From Paraburkholderia oxyphila NBRC 105797 (lineage in GTDB: Bacteria > Pseudomonadota > Gammaproteobacteria > Burkholderiales > Burkholderiaceae): a stretch of DNA of 64,000 nucleotides. Each line of letters begins with the position of its first letter. Positions within the stretch are counted from its first letter, which is position 1. The notes beneath the pieces are model-generated. The model saw only the letters and a list, made by a program, of their open reading frames with translations. It had not been told where the DNA came from and searched no databases. Location of the stretch: NCBI RefSeq assembly GCF_000685075.1, contig NZ_BAYD01000014.1, positions 62,001-126,000 of the forward strand, given 5' to 3'. Made by a program: the position numbers and the translations under genes. Positions 57,678 to 64,000 of the stretch are shown one piece after another.

Positions 57678-58073
57678 ATGACCGACTCTTCCCCGCTCCC
57701 CCAGAAGTCGCCGGCGCTGCGCGTCGTGCCGCAGCCCTCCGACGCCAACGTCCACGGCGACGTGTTCGGCGGCTGGATCATGTCGCAGGTCGACATCGCC
57801 GGCTCGATCCCGGCGAGCCGCCGCGCCAACGGCCGCGTCGCGACCGTCGCGGTGAACTCGTTCCTGTTCAAGCAACCGGTGTTCGTCGGCGACCTGCTGA
57901 GCTTTTATGCCGATATCGTCAAGACCGGCACGACCTCGGTGACCGTCGAGGTCGAGGTCTACGCCCAGCGCATGCGTCTGACCGATGAAGTCGTGAAGGT
58001 GACCGAAGCAACGCTCACCTATGTGGCCACGGGTGCCGACCGCCGCCCGCGTCCGCTGCCGGCGATCGAATAA
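57678..58073 (+). CDS. Acyl-CoA thioesterase, hotdog fold (YciA-like)
   Basis: Hydrolyses acyl-CoA to free CoA. The 131-residue protein carries the YciA-type motif ANVHGDVFGGWIMSQVDIAG, with the catalytic Asp, and the second conserved stretch VAVNSFLFKQPVFVGDLLSFYA in sections. The Pro/Gln-rich first 18 residues are variable. It is monocistronic. Confidence 0.92.
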   Translation: MTDSSPLPQKSPALRVVPQPSDANVHGDVFGGWIMSQVDIAGSIPASRRANGRVATVAVNSFLFKQPVFVGDLLSFYADIVKTGTTSVTVEVEVYAQRMRLTDEVVKVTEATLTYVATGADRRPRPLPAIE

Positions 58074-58204
58074 GATCCGGCCCGCGCGGTTCGGACAACT
58101 GAACCGCGGGCCCGCTCGCAGACCCGTTCGCATGATCGGGCCTGTCGCGCGGGCTTGCCGCGCGCCCGCTCCGATCCGCTTGCATCAGGCCGTCTGAAGG
58201 CAGA

Positions 58205-61200
58205 TCAGGTCGGCCACGCGAGCCCCGCGCCCTCCTCGTAGGCCTGGCTCGCGCTCAAGAGCGCCGCGGCCTCCGCCCCCGGCATTGGCGGCGCGAAGAA
58301 ATATCCTTGCAGCTCGTCGCACGCGCGCTCGCGCAGGAACGCGAACTGTTGCGAGGTCTCCACCCCTTCGGCGATCACCTGCAGCCGCAGCTCGTGCGCC
58401 AGCGCGATGATGGCCGCGGTGATGGTCTCGTCGTCGCTGCTGTTGCCGATGTCCGCCACGAACGAGCGGTCGATCTTGAGCCGGTCCACCGGCAGCCGCT
58501 TCAGATAGCTCAGGCTCGAATAGCCGGTGCCAAAGTCGTCGATGGCGATCCCCACGCCCGCCTCATGCAGCGCGTTGAGCATCGAGACCGCCTCTTCCGT
58601 GTTGCGCATCAGCGTGCTTTCGGTGAGCTCGACTTCGAGCCAGCACGGGTCGAGCCCCGTCTCCTGAAGCACGCCCTTCACCAGCTCGGTGATGTCGCGC
58701 TGGTGGAACGTCTTCGCCGAAAAATTCACGGACACGCGTACGGGCGGCAGCCCCGCGTCCTGCCACGCGCGGTTCTGCCGGCAGGCCTCGCGCAGCACCC
58801 AATCGGAAAGCGGGCCGATCAGGCCGCTCTCCTCCGCAACCGGAATGAACTGCGCCGGCGACACGAGCCCCGCCTCCGGATCGAGCCAGCGCACGAGCGC
58901 CTCCATGCCGACGATGCGCCCGCCCTCGATCTCCACCTGCGGCTGGTAGTGCAGCAGGAACTCGCCGTCACGCAGCGCGCGGCGCAGGCGCCGCTCGAGG
59001 TTCATGCGCGCGCCCGCGCTCGCGTTCATCTCAGGCTGATAGAACTGGAACGTGTTGCGGCCCAGCTCCTTCGCGCGGTACATGGCCACGTCGGCCTTCT
59101 TGAGCAGCGCCTCGGCGTCGTTGCCGTCCTGCGGATACACGCTCGCCCCCATGCTGCAACCCACGTAGAGCTCGGTGCCGTCGATCCACACCGGCTCCGA
59201 GATCATCGAGCGCGCGCGCTCCATCCAGCCGATCAGCGACTTTTCGTCGATGGTGTCAGTGAGCACGATCACGAACTCGTCGCCGCCGTGGCGCGCGACG
59301 GTGTCGCTCGTGCGCGTGCAGCGCGTGAGCCGCTCGGCCACCACGCCCAGCAGCCGGTCGCCCACGCTGTGGCCGAGGCTGTCGTTGACGTTCTTGAAGC
59401 CGTCGAGGTCGATGAACAGCACGGCCACGCCGCGCGCGTGGCGCTGCGCCGAGACGAGCGCCTGCTGGAGGCGGTCGCGCAGCAGGTTGCGGTTGGGCAG
59501 CTGCGTGAGGCTGTCGTAGTTCGCCTGGTATTCGAGCTGCTCCTGATAGCGGATCAGCTCGGTCACGTCGTTGATGATGCCGATATGGTGCGTGATGCGG
59601 CCGTACAGGTCCGGCACCGGCGCGATCAGCAACTGGTTCCAGAAGAGCGCGCCGTCCTTGCGGTAGTTGCGCAGCACGGCGCTCACCTCGCGGTTCGAAA
59701 GCAAGGCCCGGCGGATCGCGACGAGCCCTTCCTGGTCGCGGTCGTCGCGCTGCAGCAGGCGGCAGTCCTGGCCGATCACCTCGGCGGGATCGTAGCCAGT
59801 GATGCGGCGAAACGCCGGATTCGCGTACTCGATCAGGTTGCTCCCGCCCGGCCCCGGCCCGGTGATCAGGATCGCGTTCACGCAGGCGTCGAGCGCCCGG
59901 CTCTGCAGGCGCAGCGCGAGATCGGCGCGCTTGCTCTCGGTGGTGTCCGAGTAGCTGCCGAGCACGCCCATCACACGGCCGTCGCCGTCGTGCAGCGGCA
60001 GCTTGCTCGTGAGCGTGGTGCGATGCAGGCCGTCGATCGTCAGCTCTTCTTCGTAGTTGATGCGCGGCAGCCCTGACTCGATCACTTCGCGGTCCTGCCC
60101 ATGCAGGACGCTCGCATAGGCGCGCCATGGCAAGTCGTCGTCGGTCTTGCCGACGATCTGCTCGGGGTAAGCGAGGCCCGCGTCGCGCGCGAACGTCATG
60201 TTGCAGCCCAGATAGCGCGATTGCGCGTCCTTCCAGAAGATCCGCTGCGGGATGTTGTCGATCACCGTCTCGAGCATCTGGTTGGAGCGCTGCGCCTCGA
60301 CCTCGGCCTTGATCTGCTCGGTCACGTCGTCGGCGAGCACGAACACCGCCGCGCGGCCCTGGAAGACGAGCGAGTGGTGCGAGATGTCGGCGCTGATGAG
60401 CGAGCCGTCACGGCGCGCATGGCGCCAGATGCCGGCCATCGTGCGCACGTTCTGCGTGAGGGTGTCCGAGCGCGCGAGATGCTGTTCGAGCCGCGCGACG
60501 TCGTCGGCCGGACGGATCTCGCGGATCGTCATGGCGAGGAACTCCTCCTCGCTGTAGCCGTATTGCTGGATCGCCGCCGCATTGACCGCGAGAAAGCGCA
60601 GCGTCTCGCGGTCGAACACGTACATCGGCACCGGGTGGGCATCGAACAGGCCCTGGAAGCGCTCGTTGCGCGCACGCATGCCGGCGAGCGCGCGCAGCTT
60701 TTTGCGCGCGGCGTTCTCGCGCGCGCCAAAGGTGTAGATGAGCAGCGCCGCGCCCGAGAGCATCGTCACGATCAGCAGAATCGACGCGTGGCGGCCCGCG
60801 CTCGACGACTCGGCGAACGCACTGGCGAGCGCGCGATCCTGCTCGCCCTGCAACGACGAGAGCCTGGCGTCGACGCGGTCGGCGCGTGTGTCGAGGCGGA
60901 TGTATTCGCTCGCGACCCATGGTGCAACGGCGGCAAGCGCGGGATCCGCGGCGGCCGGCTGCGCCGGGGCGGCCGGTTGCGCGGTTTGCGCAACGGCGGG
61001 CTTGGCGGCCGTGTTCGCGACGGTTGTGCTGCTCGCGTACGGCTCGGCCAGGTTCAATGCCGGCAGCGCCGGCTTTTTCGCGTAGGGATCGGCAAGACTC
61101 GATGCCAATGCGTCCGGCTTGCTCGAATATGGGGAGGCGAGACTCGCTGCCGAAACGCCCGGCTTGTTCGAATACGGCGAGGCGAGACTCGTTGCCGAAA

Positions 61201-61852
61201 CGCCCGGTTTGTTCGAATACGGCGCAGCAAGGCTCGCTGCCGGCACGCCTGCCTTGCCCGAATACGGCGCAACAAGACTCGATGCGGCCCCGCCGGTGTT
61301 GCCCCACGACGACAAGTCGCGCCCATGCGCTGGCACCGCCGCAACGCCCCCGGTATCCCGCGCGCCGCCAGCTGGCGTCGTGCCGCCTTGCCCCGCCGCC
61401 GCTTCCTGCGCCGCCTCGGCTTGCTGCGCACTGGCCTGCACGCGGGCATCGGCGAGCCGCTCCTGTGCGCGGGCGAGCGTGTCGTCGATCTCGTCGGCGA
61501 GCCGCGAGGCCTGTGCCGCCACGTTCTCAAAGCGCTGCGCCAGCGCCGGGTCTGCCGCCAGTTCGGCGCGCAGCGCCTGCGCCGTGTCGGCGAGTTCCGC
61601 GGCGCGGGCCTCGCGCGCGCCGGGCGGTTCGGCTACGCCGTCGGCCTCGAAGCGGCCGAGTGCGGTAAGCCCGCTGCCCAGCGCCCTGCTCAAACGATCC
61701 AGATCCTGCCGTACGCGCGCGGCCTGTGCGGCCCGCTGGTCGATCTCGCGCTGCGCGTCGATCTGCGCCCAAGCCACGAAAGCGTTTGCGCCCACGGCAG
61801 CGGCAACGACCAACAGGTTGATGAGGTGCCGCTTCGAGTAATGAAGATTCAT
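58205..61852 (-). CDS. Membrane PAS-GGDEF-EAL cyclic di-GMP protein with periplasmic repeats
   Basis: A 1215-residue inner-membrane protein. Helix 1 is near residues 10-30 and helix 2 near 357-376; between them lies a periplasmic region with coiled coil (30-150) and six 15-residue repeats (about 191-275). Three PAS domains follow (395-515, 525-645, 650-765), then a GGDEF domain with intact GGDEF at 856-860 and an I-site RTSD at 847-850, then an EAL domain with E984-A-L, N1043, DDFGTG (1105-1110) and K1126. Both synthesis and breakdown of cyclic di-GMP are possible by these motifs. It stands alone. Confidence 0.93.
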   Translation of the reverse strand: MNLHYSKRHLINLLVVAAAVGANAFVAWAQIDAQREIDQRAAQAARVRQDLDRLSRALGSGLTALGRFEADGVAEPPGAREARAAELADTAQALRAELAADPALAQRFENVAAQASRLADEIDDTLARAQERLADARVQASAQQAEAAQEAAAGQGGTTPAGGARDTGGVAAVPAHGRDLSSWGNTGGAASSLVAPYSGKAGVPAASLAAPYSNKPGVSATSLASPYSNKPGVSAASLASPYSSKPDALASSLADPYAKKPALPALNLAEPYASSTTVANTAAKPAVAQTAQPAAPAQPAAADPALAAVAPWVASEYIRLDTRADRVDARLSSLQGEQDRALASAFAESSSAGRHASILLIVTMLSGAALLIYTFGARENAARKKLRALAGMRARNERFQGLFDAHPVPMYVFDRETLRFLAVNAAAIQQYGYSEEEFLAMTIREIRPADDVARLEQHLARSDTLTQNVRTMAGIWRHARRDGSLISADISHHSLVFQGRAAVFVLADDVTEQIKAEVEAQRSNQMLETVIDNIPQRIFWKDAQSRYLGCNMTFARDAGLAYPEQIVGKTDDDLPWRAYASVLHGQDREVIESGLPRINYEEELTIDGLHRTTLTSKLPLHDGDGRVMGVLGSYSDTTESKRADLALRLQSRALDACVNAILITGPGPGGSNLIEYANPAFRRITGYDPAEVIGQDCRLLQRDDRDQEGLVAIRRALLSNREVSAVLRNYRKDGALFWNQLLIAPVPDLYGRITHHIGIINDVTELIRYQEQLEYQANYDSLTQLPNRNLLRDRLQQALVSAQRHARGVAVLFIDLDGFKNVNDSLGHSVGDRLLGVVAERLTRCTRTSDTVARHGGDEFVIVLTDTIDEKSLIGWMERARSMISEPVWIDGTELYVGCSMGASVYPQDGNDAEALLKKADVAMYRAKELGRNTFQFYQPEMNASAGARMNLERRLRRALRDGEFLLHYQPQVEIEGGRIVGMEALVRWLDPEAGLVSPAQFIPVAEESGLIGPLSDWVLREACRQNRAWQDAGLPPVRVSVNFSAKTFHQRDITELVKGVLQETGLDPCWLEVELTESTLMRNTEEAVSMLNALHEAGVGIAIDDFGTGYSSLSYLKRLPVDRLKIDRSFVADIGNSSDDETITAAIIALAHELRLQVIAEGVETSQQFAFLRERACDELQGYFFAPPMPGAEAAALLSASQAYEEGAGLAWPT
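61028..61282. repeat. 45-bp tandem repeats in the GGDEF-EAL gene
   Basis: Six imperfect copies of a 45-bp unit, encoding variants of SLAxPYSxKPGVxAA. The middle copies differ by only a few bases; the outer ones are more diverged. The unit is in frame and lies in the periplasmic part of the protein. Confidence 0.93.
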
Positions 61853-62041
61853 GAATGCCGAACGTCGTTCGTCCCCGTAGGGCGGGCACGGAGAGGCTGC
61901 TAACGACCTGCGCGCGACAGGCTGGCGCGCGGTGCGCCATTCCGGATAACGGCAACGAGCGGCAAGGGCTTTAGGAAAACGCGCGAGCGTCTGGCGCGGC
62001 GCGCCTCACGACACGGCTGATGACACGGCGGCTGGCACGAA

Positions 62042-62536
62042 TCAAGGCGCCGCCTGGGGAGGCGCGGCCAGCCCGAACTCCTGCATCGCCGGCACGAAAT
62101 CGTGATTCGCCTCGGGCTTGCGCGCGAGCTTGGTCAGCACATAGCGCTGAAACGGCGCAAGCCGGGCCCAGTCGTCGACGGCCGGCGCGCGCAGGTTCGC
62201 GAGCGCCGCCTGATTCGCGATGCCGCCCGGCACGGTATCGGCGTCCCGCCACGCGGGCGCCTCCTCGGGCGCGAACCATTCGGGCTCGACGTTGGCATGG
62301 GTGCGCAGCATCTCGAAGAGCGCGTGATCGAAATTCGGCTCGATCTCGGTGTCCTCGTCGACGGGAAAGCGTGCGAGCAGGCGTCGGTCCTCGTACGGCA
62401 GCAGTTGCCACTGCGCGAGCGAGATGCGCAAGCCGAAGCGATCCAGATTGAAGCGCACGCACATGGGGATGAAGGTGAGGTCTTCCGACGATTTGACCTC
62501 GTAATGGAACAGCAGCGGAGCGTCGTTCAATGCCAT
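62042..62536 (-). CDS. Nitrate reductase-associated protein (PF09655-like)
   Basis: A 164-residue soluble protein. The N-terminal half matches the pattern of the conserved nitrate reductase-associated family (cyanobacterial NarM/NRAP): F-x-YE near residue 11, then DLTFIPMCVRFNLDRFGLRISLAQW in sections, and R(R/L)LLARFP. The C-terminal half contains WFAPEEAPAW. It is divergent from fdhD, a molybdoenzyme maturation factor, with 254 bases between, supporting a role in molybdoenzyme assembly. No nitrate reductase structural gene is in the window. Confidence 0.72.
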   Translation of the reverse strand: MALNDAPLLFHYEVKSSEDLTFIPMCVRFNLDRFGLRISLAQWQLLPYEDRRLLARFPVDEDTEIEPNFDHALFEMLRTHANVEPEWFAPEEAPAWRDADTVPGGIANQAALANLRAPAVDDWARLAPFQRYVLTKLARKPEANHDFVPAMQEFGLAAPPQAAP

Positions 62537-62790
62537 GGCGTTATCCTCGCGAAGCGGGCCAATCCGAACGCATCCGGACCCATCCAGACCCATTCGGACA
62601 CCAAGCCGGAGCACAGCTGGACGACAGCGAAAGGGGCCCGCTTGAGGTATTTTAGAACCTTCCGCGTCAAGAGCATCCCCGCGCGGCCCGGCAGAATGCC
62701 CCGTCGGCCCGGCTTTGCGCGCCGCGCAAGGCAGCACCAGGAAACACCACGCAGCACACCGACGCACATGGATTTGATGGAGCACCCCGC

Positions 62791-63705
62791 TTGAATTCCC
62801 GCCCGAACCCCGATTTGCCCGCCGCGGCAGCCGCCGCGCCGAATCCGCTGGAAACCGAAGGCCAGCCCGGCGCCGTCGAGCTGCGCGTGCATCGCCACCG
62901 CGGCGGCACGGTACAAACGCTCGCCGATCACGTGGGCCAGGAATGGCCGGTCGCGCTCGTCTTCAACGGCATCTCGCACGCTGTCATGATGTGCACGCCG
63001 CGCGATCTCGAAGCGTTCGCGGTGGGCTTCGCCATCTCGGAAGGCATCGTCGGACGCAACGCCGATATCCAGGACATCGAAGTCTACTGGTACGCGAAGC
63101 CGGATTCGGACGATTTACCGCACGCCGAGGTCCATCTCACGGTCGTGCAACAGGCGTTCGTCGAGCTGAAGGAAAAGCGCCGCGCGCTGGCCGGGCGCAG
63201 CGGCTGCGGCGTGTGCGGCATCGAGAGCATCGACTTGCTCGACCTCGAACCGGAAACGGTGCCCGATACGGGCTTCCTCGGGCGCCTCGCACCGGACGCC
63301 ATCGCGCGCGCCGCCCGCGAACTGCCACAGCATCAGGCGCTCACGAAGCTCACAGGCGGCCTGCACGCCGCCGCCTGGTGCGATGCGAGCGGCGCAATCC
63401 TGCGCGCGTTCGAAGACGTGGGGCGCCACAACGCGCTCGACAAACTCATCGGCCAGTTGGTGATCGAGCGCGCCGACACGCAGCAGGGCTTCGTCTTCCT
63501 CTCGAGCCGGGCGAGCTATGAGCTGGTGCGCAAGGCCGCGCGCGTGGGCATACCGATGGTGGCGACCATCTCGGCGCCCTCGACGCTCGCCATCGCCATC
63601 GCGAAGCGCGCCGGGTTGCGGCTCGTGAGCTTCTGCCGCGAGTCCGGCTATGTCGATTACGACACGGCGGCGAACGCCGCGCCGGACGCCGGCCAGGCGA
63701 GCTAG
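62791..63705 (+). CDS. fdhD: Formate dehydrogenase accessory sulfurtransferase FdhD
   Basis: Transfers sulphur from IscS to the molybdenum cofactor of formate dehydrogenase. The 304-residue product has the sulphur-relay pair CGVCG (C139 and C142), FEDVGRHNALDK and the SRASYELVRKAA segment. The start is TTG 62791, with GGAG eight bases upstream; no ATG fits. A Pro/Ala-rich 25-residue leader precedes the conserved part. The stop is convergent with the enoyl-CoA hydratase gene. Confidence 0.95.
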   Translation: MNSRPNPDLPAAAAAAPNPLETEGQPGAVELRVHRHRGGTVQTLADHVGQEWPVALVFNGISHAVMMCTPRDLEAFAVGFAISEGIVGRNADIQDIEVYWYAKPDSDDLPHAEVHLTVVQQAFVELKEKRRALAGRSGCGVCGIESIDLLDLEPETVPDTGFLGRLAPDAIARAARELPQHQALTKLTGGLHAAAWCDASGAILRAFEDVGRHNALDKLIGQLVIERADTQQGFVFLSSRASYELVRKAARVGIPMVATISAPSTLAIAIAKRAGLRLVSFCRESGYVDYDTAANAAPDAGQAS

Positions 63706-63756
63706 TCCAGCCAAGCCCGCCAGGCCAGCTAAAGCGCGCGCCGCGGCGCCGCGTCT

Positions 63757-64000
63757 TCAGTCGAACTGCCTGAAATCCGGCTTGCGCTTTTGCAGGAAGG
63801 CGGTGAACGCCTCGCGCGCTTCGGGCGCGAGCAGCATCTTGGCGAAGTGCACGAACTCCTCGTCCATCTGCGTCTTGATCTCATGCTCGCTCGCGCGTTT
63901 CATGAGCGCCTTGGTCACGCGCAGCGACGAAGCGGGCAGCGCGACGAGCTTCGCCAGTTGGGCGCTCACGAACGCATCGAGTTCGGCAGCGGGCAGCACG
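63757..64000 (-). CDS. Enoyl-CoA hydratase/isomerase family protein, C-terminal part
   Basis: Only the last 80 or so codons are in the window; the gene continues beyond 64000. The residues SLRVTKALMKRASEHEI, FAKMLLAPEAREAFTAFLQKRKPDF (in sections) and the ending FRQFD are the normal C-terminal helices of crotonase-fold enzymes. The active-site residues are outside, so the specific reaction cannot be told. Confidence 0.87.
   Translation of the reverse strand, partial: VLPAAELDAFVSAQLAKLVALPASSLRVTKALMKRASEHEIKTQMDEEFVHFAKMLLAPEAREAFTAFLQKRKPDFRQFD

Noticed and set aside
61028..61282. Regular repeats considered as a CRISPR array
   Set aside because: The units are contiguous, without spacers, of coding periodicity and in frame with a GGDEF-EAL protein.

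Overview
The window is a contiguous piece of a high-GC betaproteobacterial chromosome, almost certainly Burkholderia sensu lato (Paraburkholderia, Caballeronia, Burkholderia or Trinickia). The evidence is the run of conserved gene orders: sucC/DUF2889/recX/recA, miaB-phoH-ybeY-corC-lnt-glyQ-glyS-gmhB-plsC, rsmA-pdxA-surA-lptD with divergent amgK-murU, and strong C/G preference at third codon positions. The calls are by inspection of translated sequence and motifs; no database search was run.

Layout. 1-3960: minus-strand sucC (cut by the window edge), a DUF2889 gene, recX with a His-rich repeat, and recA behind a LexA box. 4124-8518: an OmpR-type two-component system and an MHS-family transporter it may control. 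8624-8781: tRNA-Met with its own promoter and terminator. 8782-12170: an accessory block of visibly lower GC, with a possible LysR remnant, a second MHS transporter, a methyltransferase and a GNAT/DUF1778 toxin-antitoxin pair with a palindromic operator. 12194-16082: a GAF-GGDEF protein, a GntR regulator divergent from galactonate dehydratase, and a small membrane protein. 16083-20406: CopD-like protein, two multi-heme cytochromes c, hemolysin III. 20407-25087: rhlE with a structured leader, a di-iron ferritin-like protein, a small conserved gene, a strong terminator that may mark a small RNA, and a lipoprotein. 25413-31008: HAD phosphatase, ribB with an FMN riboswitch, an XRE-cupin regulator, and an MFS exporter divergent from a LysR regulator.

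31222-43897 is a dense plus-strand housekeeping block: tRNA modification (miaB), ribosome/RNA quality control (phoH-like, ybeY), chaC inserted before corC, lnt, glyQS, gmhB, plsC and a ygjP-like zinc peptidase of unusual base composition. 44272-45852 is a scar: the first 50 codons of a UDP-glucose dehydrogenase gene are joined to the 3' part of an IS5-family transposase, followed by an AT-rich stretch without a recognisable gene. 45853-57299 returns to core genes: gloA, a ketopantoate-reductase-like gene, the outer-membrane biogenesis cluster rsmA-pdxA-surA-lptD, divergent amgK-murU (peptidoglycan recycling) and an Atm1-type ABC transporter. 57678-64000: a hotdog thioesterase, a 1215-residue PAS-GGDEF-EAL protein with periplasmic 15-residue repeats, a nitrate-reductase-associated protein divergent from fdhD, and the 3' end of an enoyl-CoA hydratase gene.

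No CRISPR array, complete prophage or recognisable anti-phage system was found. The items best worth follow-up are the repeat-bearing proteins, the ugd/IS5 scar with its AT-rich flank, the tRNA-Met accessory block, the PF09655-like gene beside fdhD, and the possible small RNA before 24602.
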